From Burkholderiales bacterium C2 (GTDB lineage: Bacteria > Pseudomonadota > Gammaproteobacteria > Burkholderiales > Burkholderiaceae_C): a DNA stretch of 64,000 nt. This document shows positions 7,746 to 15,680 of this stretch, in pieces; the first letter of the stretch is position 1, and every line of letters begins with the position of its first letter. The translations under genes and the position numbers were made by a program. The notes below the pieces were generated by a model. It saw nothing but the letters and a program-made list of their open reading frames with translations, made no database searches and was not told the DNA's origin. The stretch covers positions 62,001 through 126,000 of the forward strand of contig SCOI01000015.1 in the NCBI GenBank assembly GCA_005503085.1. Direction: 5' to 3'.

Positions 7746-8192
7746 ATGACTCACAGCGCCCGCGACCCCATCGACCGCCAGCTGATCACCCTGCTGCAGG
7801 CCAATGCCCGCGAGAGCACGGCCAATCTGGCACGCAAACTGGGCGTGGCCCGCACCACCGTGGTGGCGCGGCTGGCCCGACTGGAGCAGGACGGCGCCAT
7901 CGTCGGCTACACGGCCAAGCTGGGCAGCGAGGCGGCGGACCGGGGCGTGCAGGCCTTTGTCGGCATCACGGTGCAGCCGCGCGCCGGGCGCGAGGTGGTC
8001 AAGAAGCTCGGCGGCTTCCCCGAGCTGCGCCAGCTCGCCTCGGTCAGCGGCGAGTTCGACTACATGGCCCTGCTGCGCGCGGAGTCGACGATGCGGCTCG
8101 ACGCCCTGCTCGACGAGATCGGCGAGATCGAGGGCGTGATCAAGACCACCAGCTCGGTGGTGCTGGCGCTGCGCGTGGACCGCAGCGCCTGA
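7746..8192 (+). CDS. Lrp/AsnC family transcriptional regulator of the lysine operon
   Basis: A 148-residue feast/famine regulator. An N-terminal winged helix-turn-helix (about residues 8-60, with DRQLITLLQANARESTANLARKLGVARTTVVARL) is followed by a RAM ligand-binding domain (about 70-145). Transcribed divergently from the lysine dehydrogenase-amaB-hglS operon, it most likely senses lysine or a breakdown product and controls that operon. The phased dyads between the two start codons are the probable binding sites. The ATG at 7746 was chosen because an upstream in-frame start would place coding sequence over the operator array. Confidence 0.92.
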   Translation: MTHSARDPIDRQLITLLQANARESTANLARKLGVARTTVVARLARLEQDGAIVGYTAKLGSEAADRGVQAFVGITVQPRAGREVVKKLGGFPELRQLASVSGEFDYMALLRAESTMRLDALLDEIGEIEGVIKTTSSVVLALRVDRSA

Positions 8193-8252
8193 GCCCGCAG
8201 GGCGCGGGCACGGCGATTGCTAGATGCCACTCTCTCTTGATCGGAGTGCCCG

Positions 8253-8396
8253 ATGAACAAGCAACAACTCTCCACCGCCCGCGCCCAGAACATCGTCACC
8301 GCGCTGAAGGCCTTGCTGCTGGTGGCGGCCGTCTGGGGCCTGCTCTACCCGGCCCTGCTGTGGAGCCTGGAGCGGCTGCTTCAGCAGCAAGGCTGA
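8253..8396 (+). CDS. Small single-span membrane protein (47 aa)
   Basis: ATG at 8253 is preceded by GGAG with six-base spacing. The frame encodes 47 residues and ends in TGA at 8396. Residues about 15-42 are hydrophobic (ALKALLLVAAVWGLLYPALLW) and would span the membrane once, with a polar N-terminus and a short LLQQQG tail. It lies between the Lrp gene and nnrU, all on the plus strand. I do not recognise a family. The ribosome binding site and clean fit in the gap argue that it is real. Confidence 0.6.
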   Translation: MNKQQLSTARAQNIVTALKALLLVAAVWGLLYPALLWSLERLLQQQG

Positions 8397-8451
8397 TCGC
8401 CCGGGGCACAATGGCGCGCCGCCTGAGCGGTGCCGCCATGGGGTGTCTTGC

Positions 8452-9045
8452 ATGACTGTTCTGATACTCGGACTTGTTCTGTTTCTCGGCGTGCACTCGC
8501 TGCGCATCGTCGCCGAGCCCTGGCGCCAGGCCCAGATCGCACGCCTGGGCGAGAAGCCCTGGAAGCTGGTCTATACCGCCATCTCGCTGCTGGGCTTCGG
8601 CCTGATCCTGTGGGGCTATGCGCAGGCCCGGCTGACGCCCACCGTGCTGTGGGCCACGCCGCGCGGCATGAACCATCTGGCCGCCCTGCTGACCCTGGTC
8701 GCCTTCATCTTGCTGGCGGCCGGCAACGGGCCGCGCAACCACATCCGCGTCAAGCTGCGCCACCCGATGGTGCTGTCGGTCAAGCTCTGGGCTTTTGCTC
8801 ATCTGCTGGCCAACAACACGCTGGCCGATATGCTGCTGTTCGGCAGCTTCCTGCTCTGGGCCGTGTTGTGTTTTCGCGCCGCACGACAACGCGACCGGGC
8901 CGGCGCGCCGGCACCGGCGGCCGGAACGACGGCAGGCACGGTGGGCACCGTGATCGTCGGCATCCTCGCCTGGGCCGCCTTCGCCTTCTGGATCCACGGC
9001 GCCTGGCTGGGCGTGCGGCCTTTCGCGCGAGCCGTGGGGGCTTGA
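8452..9045 (+). CDS. NnrU family integral membrane protein
   Basis: A 197-residue inner-membrane protein with about six hydrophobic segments (starting at residues 2, 40, 70, 105, 125 and 165). It carries the NnrU hallmarks GVHSLRI near the N-terminus, NHIRVKLRHPMVLSVKLWAFAHL in the middle and a FWIHGAWLGVRP ending. NnrU was first found in denitrifiers but also occurs where no denitrification genes exist. No nitrogen-oxide genes are seen nearby. The start is ATG at 8452; an upstream GTG three codons earlier is possible. Confidence 0.88.
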   Translation: MTVLILGLVLFLGVHSLRIVAEPWRQAQIARLGEKPWKLVYTAISLLGFGLILWGYAQARLTPTVLWATPRGMNHLAALLTLVAFILLAAGNGPRNHIRVKLRHPMVLSVKLWAFAHLLANNTLADMLLFGSFLLWAVLCFRAARQRDRAGAPAPAAGTTAGTVGTVIVGILAWAAFAFWIHGAWLGVRPFARAVGA

Positions 9046-9056
9046 TCAGCGGTCGA

Positions 9057-10193
9057 TCAGGGTTTCAGGGCCGCCCGGCCCAGATCGGGCTGGTCGGTGA
9101 AGAAGCCGTCCATGCCCAGGGCCAGAAAGGCTTTGAGCTGGCCCGCCATATCGCCCAGGGCCTGGCCCTCGCGCCGGAACTCGGTCGGCAGAAAGCTGTT
9201 CTCGGCCCGGAAGGTCCAGCCATGGACCAGCAGGCCGCGCGCATGGGCCTCGGCGATCAGCCGGGTCGGCGTTCCAAGCTGGCCGCCGGCCGGCGGGATC
9301 ACCAGGTTCGTGTGCGCACCGATGCCGTCGGCATAGGTCTTGATGAAGTCCAGGCCGGCCGGCAGGGCCAGGTCTTGATAAGCGCGCAGATCACCGGCCA
9401 GGCTCAGGTCATAGGGCCGGCCGGCGGCGCTGAGCAGCTGCACCAGGCGGATGGCGGTCTTGCCGCGCAGGTACTGCAGGTTTGACACTTCGAAGGACTG
9501 GATGAAGACCGGCGCCTCGCGCGTGTTGCCGTAAGCGGCATGCAGCGCTTGCAGCAGCCTGTCCTCCAGGCGCGGCAGGCCGGCGGCCTCGGTGAAGGCC
9601 TTGAAATAGCTGGGGTGCTTGGTCTCGGGATAGAGGCCGACGCCATGGGTCTTGGCCAGTGCGATGACTTCCTGCAGGGTCGGGATCGGGTATTTGTTGT
9701 CGTGCGCCTTGTTGGCCAGGCGCTGATCGCGCAGCCGCTCCTGGGCGCGGATATCGGCCCGGATCTCGGCGGCTGTGAAATCCTCGGCGAACCAGCCACC
9801 CATGGGCCGGCCGTCGACCTGCTTGACGGTGAGCCGGTCCGCATACTTCTCCAGCTCCCAGACATTGCTGCTGGTGTCGGTGCGGTGCAGCACAGGCCGG
9901 CCATCGGCGCCGCGCTTGATGCGGCCATCGGCCTCCAGCTCGACCCGGGCCAGCAAGGGCTCATGGCGGGCCAGCAGCACACCGTCCTTGCTCATGACCA
10001 GATCGGGCTCGATGTAGTCGGCGCCCTGGGCGATCGCCAGCTCGTAGGCGGCCAGCGTGTGCTCGGGCAGATAGCCGGAGGCGCCGCGATGGGCAATCAG
10101 CAGCGGCGACTTGGCGGCAGCGGGCAAACCCGTCTGGGCCAGGGTGGGCGAGGTCGACAGCACGATCGCCAGGGTGGCAAGCAGCGTTTTCAT
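9057..10193 (-). CDS. glpQ: Periplasmic glycerophosphodiester phosphodiesterase
   Basis: Hydrolyses glycerophosphodiesters to glycerol-3-phosphate and an alcohol. The 378-residue protein has a signal peptide (about residues 1-19, ending TLAQ), then the GDPD TIM barrel with the signature AHRGASGYLPEHT and metal/catalytic EPDLV...HEP. The later PIPTLQEV and YPETKHPSYF segments match the GlpQ-type long form. It is a single gene, and no glpT is adjacent. It ends 12 bases from the convergent nnrU stop. Confidence 0.93.
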   Translation of the reverse strand: MKTLLATLAIVLSTSPTLAQTGLPAAAKSPLLIAHRGASGYLPEHTLAAYELAIAQGADYIEPDLVMSKDGVLLARHEPLLARVELEADGRIKRGADGRPVLHRTDTSSNVWELEKYADRLTVKQVDGRPMGGWFAEDFTAAEIRADIRAQERLRDQRLANKAHDNKYPIPTLQEVIALAKTHGVGLYPETKHPSYFKAFTEAAGLPRLEDRLLQALHAAYGNTREAPVFIQSFEVSNLQYLRGKTAIRLVQLLSAAGRPYDLSLAGDLRAYQDLALPAGLDFIKTYADGIGAHTNLVIPPAGGQLGTPTRLIAEAHARGLLVHGWTFRAENSFLPTEFRREGQALGDMAGQLKAFLALGMDGFFTDQPDLGRAALKP

Positions 10194-10225
10194 CCGGATT
10201 CCTTGTTAGCAGCCCGCAGCATGCC

Positions 10226-11476
10226 TCAAAGCCGCAGCGCCACACGCACCCAGCCACCCTCTTGCTTGCCCATCATCCGATAGCCCAGCCCATGGCGCTC
10301 GCACAGGCGCTGGACGATGGACAGGCCCAGACCCAAGCCGGCGCTGGCCTGCCGCTCGCCCGAGCCGCCGCTGGCAAGACCCGGCCCTTCGTTCTCGACC
10401 CACAGCTCACCGTCGGCCCAGCGCAGGCGCACCAGGGCGCCCGGCGCATGCTGGGCGGCATTGGCCAGCAGATTGTTCAGTATCACCGCCAGCACCTCGG
10501 GCTGGCCGATCAGCTCGAGCGCCGGGTCTATGTCCAGCTCGAAGGGCGGCGCCGGCTCTGCACGCGCCAAGGCCGCCGAGCGTTGCAGCTCCAGCGCCTG
10601 CAACACCAGGGCCAGCAAGCGGTAACGCTGCGGCGGCGGCAGTTGCTCAAGCTCTCGCGCCAGCGCCAGCAGGCTCTGCACCGTCTGCGTCATGCTGCGG
10701 CAGGCCTCGCGAATGCGCGCCAGCGGCGCCTCGGCATGCGCCGGCAAGTCGCCGCGCGCCTGCAGCAGCTCGGCCGAGTTGGCGATCACGGCCAGCGGCG
10801 TGCGCAGCTCATGGCTGGCATCGCGGCCGAACTGCTGCTCGCGCTCGGCGAAATCCTTGTTGCGCTGCCAGGCCGCCTTCAGCGTGGCGGCCAGCCGGCC
10901 CAGCTCGTTGCGCGGGAAGTTCTGCAGCGCTATCGGCGGTTCGGTGCCGGGCGGCGCCTCGCGCAGGGCCTGATCCAGCCGCGCCAGCGGCCGCACCGCC
11001 TGGCGCGCCAGCCACCAGCCCAGGCTCAGCGACAGCAGCAGCAACAGGCCGCACATCAGCCCCAGATTCCACAGCATGGCCGCGCGCTTGGGCCGCACCT
11101 CCAGCTGCTCGCTGACCTCAGCCACCAGCCATTGCTGCGGCTGCTCCAGCCGCAACAAGTGGTAATGCCGCCCCTGCTCGCCGGCCAGCTCGCTGCGCCT
11201 CGGATGCGCTGCATGAGCGGCCGCCAGATCGGCTGGGAAGCTGCTCGCATCGGCATGCAGGCTGATGAAACGGCGCAGCGGTGCCGGCGCCGCCTGGCCG
11301 GCCTGCGCCGCCTGCCGCTGATGCTCGCCCTCCTCGGCCAGCATGCGTTCGAAGAAGGTGTCTTCCAGCGAGTACATCATCGCCATCGCCAGCAGCACGA
11401 AGAGCGCGCAGACGAAGAGGGTCAGGCCGCCGAAGGCCAGCACGATGCGTTGCTGCAGCGACCAGGCGGCCCTCAT
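10226..11476 (-). CDS. Sensor histidine kinase
   Basis: A 416-residue inner-membrane kinase. The first membrane helix is at about residues 12-36. A short periplasmic loop of about 100 residues follows, then a second helix at about 137-157 and a HAMP-like linker. The HisKA box FGRDASHELRTPLAV has the phospho-acceptor H222, and the HATPase domain has its N box (NNLLANAAQHAPG) and G boxes. Its ATG overlaps the response-regulator stop by ATGA, so the pair is coupled. The periplasmic loop has no recognised sensor fold. The stimulus is unknown, but the operon also contains a DJ-1-like periplasmic protein. Confidence 0.92.
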   Translation of the reverse strand: MRAAWSLQQRIVLAFGGLTLFVCALFVLLAMAMMYSLEDTFFERMLAEEGEHQRQAAQAGQAAPAPLRRFISLHADASSFPADLAAAHAAHPRRSELAGEQGRHYHLLRLEQPQQWLVAEVSEQLEVRPKRAAMLWNLGLMCGLLLLLSLSLGWWLARQAVRPLARLDQALREAPPGTEPPIALQNFPRNELGRLAATLKAAWQRNKDFAEREQQFGRDASHELRTPLAVIANSAELLQARGDLPAHAEAPLARIREACRSMTQTVQSLLALARELEQLPPPQRYRLLALVLQALELQRSAALARAEPAPPFELDIDPALELIGQPEVLAVILNNLLANAAQHAPGALVRLRWADGELWVENEGPGLASGGSGERQASAGLGLGLSIVQRLCERHGLGYRMMGKQEGGWVRVALRL

Positions 11477-12180
11477 GCCGGCAGCTCCAGCCGGTAGCCC
11501 TGGCCGGGCAGGGTGCTGAGCAGCGCGGGCCGGTCGGGAAAGGGCTTGTCCAGCGCCTGGCGCAGCTGGTAGATGTGGGAACGCAGCGCGTCCGAATCGG
11601 GCGGCTCGTCGCCCCACAGCCTGCGTGTCAGCGCCTCGCGGCTCACGAGGGCCGGATGCGCCTCGGCCAGGGCCAGCAGGATCTGCCAGCCCAGCGGCTG
11701 CAGCGGCAAGACCTGACCCTGGCGACAGGCCTCGCGGCGGCGCCGGTCCAGGCTCAGCTCGCCCAGCACCAGCCGATGGGGGCGCTGCAGGCGCGGCCGG
11801 GCCGCCAGCGCCAGGCAGCGCGCCGCCAGCTCGGCCAGCTCGAAGGGCTTGCTCAGATAGTCGTCGGCGCCCTGGGCAAAGCCGGCCAGCTTGTCCTGCA
11901 GCTGGTCGCGCGCGGTCAGCATCAGCACCGGCACATGGCGCTCGCTCTCGGCCCTCAGCCGTGCGCAGACCTGCAGCCCGTCCAGGCGCGGCAGGTTCAG
12001 GTCCAGCAGCAGCAGGTCGTAGTCCTGCTCCAGCGCCATGCCCAGACCCAGCGCGCCATCACCGGCACAGTCGACACGGTGGCCCTGCAGGCCCAGGTAC
12101 TCGGCCAGCGTGTCGGCCAGCGCCGCATGGTCCTCGATCAAGAGGATGTTCAGGCGCGGTCGCGACGGCATCTCGGTCAT
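11473..12180 (-). CDS. OmpR/PhoB family response regulator
   Basis: A 235-residue two-domain regulator. The receiver domain (about residues 11-120) has the acidic pair ED at 16-17, phospho-acceptor D60 in LLLLDLNLPRLDG and the KPF lysine. The C-terminal winged helix (about 140-232) ends with LRSHIYQLRQALD and GQGYRLE. It sits between a DJ-1/TPR gene six bases upstream and the overlapping kinase gene. A CTTCAC direct repeat upstream of the operon fits binding of a tandem dimer of this family. Confidence 0.94.
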   Translation of the reverse strand: MTEMPSRPRLNILLIEDHAALADTLAEYLGLQGHRVDCAGDGALGLGMALEQDYDLLLLDLNLPRLDGLQVCARLRAESERHVPVLMLTARDQLQDKLAGFAQGADDYLSKPFELAELAARCLALAARPRLQRPHRLVLGELSLDRRRREACRQGQVLPLQPLGWQILLALAEAHPALVSREALTRRLWGDEPPDSDALRSHIYQLRQALDKPFPDRPALLSTLPGQGYRLELPA

Positions 12181-12186
12181 CGGGGC

Positions 12187-13296
12187 TCAGCTCTCCAGTT
12201 CGGCCAGCAATTGTCGGGCACGCGCATGGTCGGGCTGCTGCTGCAACGCGCGCTTGAGCAGCGCGATCGCCTCGGGCTTGTGGCCGAGCTTGGCATGGAC
12301 GCTGGCCAGTGCCGCCGTCATGCCGGCGTGCGCGGGGGCCAGCCGATGGGCCTGGGCGAGCATGGTCAGCGCGATGTTCAGGCGCTCGGGCGTGGCCTCG
12401 CCCTCGCTGAGCAGCAGGCCGTAAGTGCCCAGCAGCAGCGGGTCGTGGCGGTCCGCCTCGGCGGCGGCGGTGGCGCCGGCCAGATGCCGCTCGATCAAGG
12501 CCATCGTGGCCTCCTCGATGCCGGGCGTGCGCGCCACCGGCGTGCGGCCCAGGGCCCGCAGCAGGGCCTCGACCAGGGGCGGGGTCGACAGCGGGTTCTG
12601 GCCGGTGATCAGGCGCTCGTCGCTGACCACCAGCGGCAGCATCAGGCCGCGCGACTCGTAGCGCGCGCCCTGGGCTTGCAAGGCATCCTCCAGCAGAAAG
12701 GGCAGCTGGCCCAGGGTCTTGCCCGAGAAGCGGCGCTCCTCGGCATTGCTGAAGCCGGTCACGCGCCGACCGGCCAGCAGCGGCCGGCCATCGGTGCTCT
12801 TCAGGTCCAGCAGGGCCGCCGGGCCGTGGCAGACCGCCGCCAGCACGCCGCCGCGTTGCCAGACCCCGCTCAGCAGCTGCTGCAGCGGCGCATCGCCGCG
12901 CAGATCGAACATCGGCCCCTTGCCGCCCAGCACCAGCACGGCCGCATAGTCGGCCGGCTGGAGCCCGGCCGTCGGCAGCGTGGCCTGCAGCCGCGCCATC
13001 AGCGCGGCATCGGCTTTGACCTGGCGCGCTGTGCTCTCGCCGGCGGGCCGGCCCACGGGCGCGCCGCCCTTGGGGCTGGCGATATCGAAGCTCACGCCAT
13101 TGGCCTGCAGCAGCTGGGCGGCCAGCGCGAACTCGTGGAAGTCATAGCCCAGCTTGCCGCCGTCCTCGGCCTGGCCATGGCTGCTGAGCACCAGCAGCAC
13201 GCGCGGCTCGGCCGGATTGGCGTTGGCCATGCTGAAAAGGCCGAGGGTCGCCGCAGCGGCCAGCAGCAGACGGCGGGAGGTCTTGATCAGGGTCAT
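12187..13296 (-). CDS. Exported DJ-1/PfpI family protein with C-terminal TPR repeats
   Basis: A 369-residue protein with a signal peptide (about 1-26, ending ANAN). A DJ-1/PfpI (class I glutamine amidotransferase-like) domain follows (about 30-250), with the nucleophile-elbow cysteine in AAVCHGPAALL. Two or three TPR-like repeats end the chain (about 275-369, e.g. PAHAGMTAALASVHAKLGHKPEAIALLKRAL). Hsp31/DJ-1 relatives are glyoxalase-like or chaperone-like stress proteins. Export and a TPR tail are uncommon additions. It is the first gene of an operon with a two-component system, suggesting a role in the envelope stress that system senses (inference). Confidence 0.85.
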   Translation of the reverse strand: MTLIKTSRRLLLAAAATLGLFSMANANPAEPRVLLVLSSHGQAEDGGKLGYDFHEFALAAQLLQANGVSFDIASPKGGAPVGRPAGESTARQVKADAALMARLQATLPTAGLQPADYAAVLVLGGKGPMFDLRGDAPLQQLLSGVWQRGGVLAAVCHGPAALLDLKSTDGRPLLAGRRVTGFSNAEERRFSGKTLGQLPFLLEDALQAQGARYESRGLMLPLVVSDERLITGQNPLSTPPLVEALLRALGRTPVARTPGIEEATMALIERHLAGATAAAEADRHDPLLLGTYGLLLSEGEATPERLNIALTMLAQAHRLAPAHAGMTAALASVHAKLGHKPEAIALLKRALQQQPDHARARQLLAELES

Positions 13297-13340
13297 GAGC
13301 GGCTCCGGTGATGGGGATGCGCCAGCCTAGAAAGCCGGGC

Positions 13341-13357
13341 GTGAAGTCGCTGTGAAG
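13341..13357 (-). promoter_or_regulatory. Direct-repeat box for an OmpR-family regulator upstream of the DJ-1/TPR operon
   Basis: On the minus strand CTTCAC-N5-CTTCAC forms an 11-bp-period direct repeat. Eleven bases further downstream is TAGGCT, a possible -10 element, about 30 bases before the start codon at 13296. The geometry is that of PmrA/PhoP-type boxes replacing the -35. The likely binder is the regulator encoded in the same operon. Confidence 0.6.
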
Positions 13358-13467
13358 CCGGCTCACTTTTTTCTTTGCGCCGCGCGAATCCTTTGCCCGC
13401 AAACCCCACTCTTGCTTGTCGAGGTGATGGATAGATCCTCGACCACGCAAACAAACAAGGAGTTGTG

Positions 13468-13668
13468 ATGCTTTATGTCAAGAACCTGCCGGTCTGGGAA
13501 CGGCTGCTGCGCGGCGCCGGCGCGCTGGCCATGGGCGCGGTCGCGCTGCTGATGCCGGGTGGCGGCCCCTGGGCCTGGGCGCTGGCCGCCGGCGCGGCCG
13601 GCGCGCTGCTCTCGGGCCTGCTGGGTTTCTGCCCGGCCTGCGCGCTGTTTGGGCGCAAGCTGGGGTGA
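13468..13668 (+). CDS. DUF2892 (YgaP-like) small membrane protein
   Basis: A 66-residue inner-membrane protein matching DUF2892: the MLYVKNLPVWERLLR start, two hydrophobic helices (about residues 16-30 and 33-52) and the C-terminal FCPACALFG motif with two cysteines. This is the membrane half of YgaP-like sulfur-transfer proteins, here without the rhodanese domain. AAGGAG lies five bases before the ATG at 13468. It is a single gene, convergent with the LysR gene at 13678. Confidence 0.85.
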   Translation: MLYVKNLPVWERLLRGAGALAMGAVALLMPGGGPWAWALAAGAAGALLSGLLGFCPACALFGRKLG

Positions 13669-13677
13669 GCCGGGCCG

Positions 13678-14562
13678 CTAGGCGCTCAGCCCCCAGACCG
13701 AGCGCAGCAGCGACAGGGTCGCGACGATGGCCGGCTCATGCTCGGCCGCGCGCGGGTAGATGAAGCTGAGCATCGCGCCGACCCGCGCGTGTGGCCAGAT
13801 CACGATCTCGCCACGCTCGCTGGCCGGCAGGGCCACGTCCTCGCGCAGCAGCGACAGCCCGACGCCGGCACGCACCAGGCTTTGCGGCAGCGAAGACTCG
13901 TCGGACTCGATCACCTGGTGCGGGCTCAGGCCTTGCCGCGCGAACATATCGCGCATCAGGGTCTGCACATGGTGCTGGGCCGGCGCGCCTATCCAGGGCA
14001 TCGCGGCGATATCGCGCCAGCCGGCATGCAGCAGGGCCTGGGCCTGGCTGGCTGGGCCGGCGATGCGGTAGTGGATGGTCTGCAGCGCCAGGCCCGCCGC
14101 CTCCTGCGGGATGCTGGGGCCGATGTAGAAAGCGCCCTGCAGGAGCCCGGCCGCGACCTGCTCGCGCAGTTCCTCGGCCGGGCCGTTGCGGGTACGGATT
14201 TCCAGCAGCGGCAGGTCGCGCACCAGGGCGCCCAGCAGTGAGCCCAGGCGCAAGGTGTCGGGGTCGGCCACGGTGCCCAGGGTCAGGCTGCCGGTCACCT
14301 CGCCCTGCAGATCGCGCGCCTTGCCCAGCAGATGGCCGGCCGCTGTCAGCACCTGTTCGGCATCGGCCAGCAAGGCCTCGCCGGCCCGCGTCAGATTGAT
14401 GCGGCCGGGCCGGCGGTCGAACAGGGTCACGCCCAGCCCCTCCTCCAGCGCCTTGATCTGGCCGGTGATGGCGGGCTGGGTCAGGTGCAGGGCTTCGGCG
14501 GTGCGGGTGATATTGCCCAGCTTGGCCGCCGTGACAAAAGCGCGTAGCTGATAGATCTCCAT
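13678..14562 (-). CDS. LysR family transcriptional regulator
   Basis: A 294-residue LysR-type regulator. The winged helix-turn-helix (residues 1-60, MEIYQLRAFVTAAKLGNITRTAEALHLTQPAITGQI) is followed by a periplasmic-binding-like effector domain. It is the last gene of the minus-strand unit that starts with the solute-binding protein at 18831, 21 bases behind the ATPase stop. LysR genes are usually divergent from their targets, so a position at the operon end is somewhat unusual. It may control this transporter or a remote target. Confidence 0.9.
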   Translation of the reverse strand: MEIYQLRAFVTAAKLGNITRTAEALHLTQPAITGQIKALEEGLGVTLFDRRPGRINLTRAGEALLADAEQVLTAAGHLLGKARDLQGEVTGSLTLGTVADPDTLRLGSLLGALVRDLPLLEIRTRNGPAEELREQVAAGLLQGAFYIGPSIPQEAAGLALQTIHYRIAGPASQAQALLHAGWRDIAAMPWIGAPAQHHVQTLMRDMFARQGLSPHQVIESDESSLPQSLVRAGVGLSLLREDVALPASERGEIVIWPHARVGAMLSFIYPRAAEHEPAIVATLSLLRSVWGLSA

Positions 14563-14583
14563 GCGGCGAGCGTAGCGCGACCG

Positions 14584-15675
14584 TCAGCGGTCGAGGAAAC
14601 GCACCTGGCTGGGCTCGATGCCCAGCCGGACCTGGGCGCCTGCCGCGAACATCGCGAGGCCGGCATAGTGAGCCTGGTCGGTGACCAGGGCCACCTCACC
14701 GACGCGCACCCGGTAGCGCGAGAACTCGCCCAGGAACTCGGCGCTCTCGACCCGGCCATCGAGCCAGACGCGCGAGGCATCGACCGCCTCGTCACGCACC
14801 CGGATGCTGACCTGGTGCGGCCGGAAGGCCAGCGCCGCCGCGCCCAGCGCCGGCGCCTCGGCCGGGCTCGGCAGGGTCAGGCTGCCCATGCCCTCGACAT
14901 TGAAGACCAGGGTCTCGCCGTTGACCGCGGTGACCCGACCCTCCAGCAGATTGGCGGTGCCGACAAAGCCGGCGACGAAGCGGTTGACCGGGAAGTCATA
15001 CAGCCCGGTGGCCGCGCCGACCTGCTGCAGGATGCCCTTGTCCAGCACCGCCATGCGGTCGGCCGTGGTCATCGCCTCCTCCTGGTCATGGGTCACGAAG
15101 ACCGTGGTCAGGCCCAGCTTGCGCTGCAGATTCTTCAGCTCCTCGCGCATCTGCACGCGCAGCTGCTTGTCGAGATTGGACAGGGGCTCGTCCAGTAGCA
15201 GCAGCTTGGGCTCGATCACGACGGTGCGCGCCAGCGCGACGCGCTGCTGCTGGCCGCCCGAGAGCTGGCCGGGCCGGCGCTGGGCATAGGTCTGCAGGCC
15301 CACCAGCTCCAGCACCGCGCCGACCTTGCGGCGGATCGCGTCCTTGCTTTCGCGCCGCTCGACCAGGCCGAAGGCGACGTTGTCCCACACCGTCATATGG
15401 GGCCACAGCGCATAGTTCTGGAACACCATGCCGATATTGCGCCGGTGCGGCGGCGTGCCGGTGATGTCCTGGCCGTCCACCAGCAGCTCGCCGCGCTGGT
15501 GCTGGTTGAAGCCGGCAATCAGTCGCAGGAGCGTCGACTTGCCCGAGCCCGAGGGACCCAGCAGCGCGAAGAACTCGCCCGGTTCGATGCGCAGATTGAC
15601 GTCACGCAGCACCTCGGTGCTGCCATAGCTCAGGCTGATGTGCCGGGCTTCAAGGGAGACTTTGTTCAGATGCAT
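14584..15675 (-). CDS. ABC transporter ATP-binding protein (iron/polyamine/organophosphate importer type)
   Basis: A 363-residue ATPase that powers the import complex. It shows Walker A GPSGSGKST, the Q loop FQNYALWPHMTV, signature LSGGQQQRVALART, Walker B LLLLDEPLSNLD and the His switch VFVTHD. A C-terminal TOBE domain follows (about residues 285-360). Length and layout match the FbpC/PotA/PhnT group. The start is ATG at 15675, because the open frame continues meaninglessly upstream over the permease. It begins five bases after the permease stop. Confidence 0.93.
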   Translation of the reverse strand: MHLNKVSLEARHISLSYGSTEVLRDVNLRIEPGEFFALLGPSGSGKSTLLRLIAGFNQHQRGELLVDGQDITGTPPHRRNIGMVFQNYALWPHMTVWDNVAFGLVERRESKDAIRRKVGAVLELVGLQTYAQRRPGQLSGGQQQRVALARTVVIEPKLLLLDEPLSNLDKQLRVQMREELKNLQRKLGLTTVFVTHDQEEAMTTADRMAVLDKGILQQVGAATGLYDFPVNRFVAGFVGTANLLEGRVTAVNGETLVFNVEGMGSLTLPSPAEAPALGAAALAFRPHQVSIRVRDEAVDASRVWLDGRVESAEFLGEFSRYRVRVGEVALVTDQAHYAGLAMFAAGAQVRLGIEPSQVRFLDR

Positions 15676-15680
15676 GGTGA

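Noticed and set aside
11281-13311. Plus-strand open frame of 676 codons across the two-component operon
   Set aside because: It lies antisense to the kinase, regulator and DJ-1 genes and has no domain or start signal of its own.
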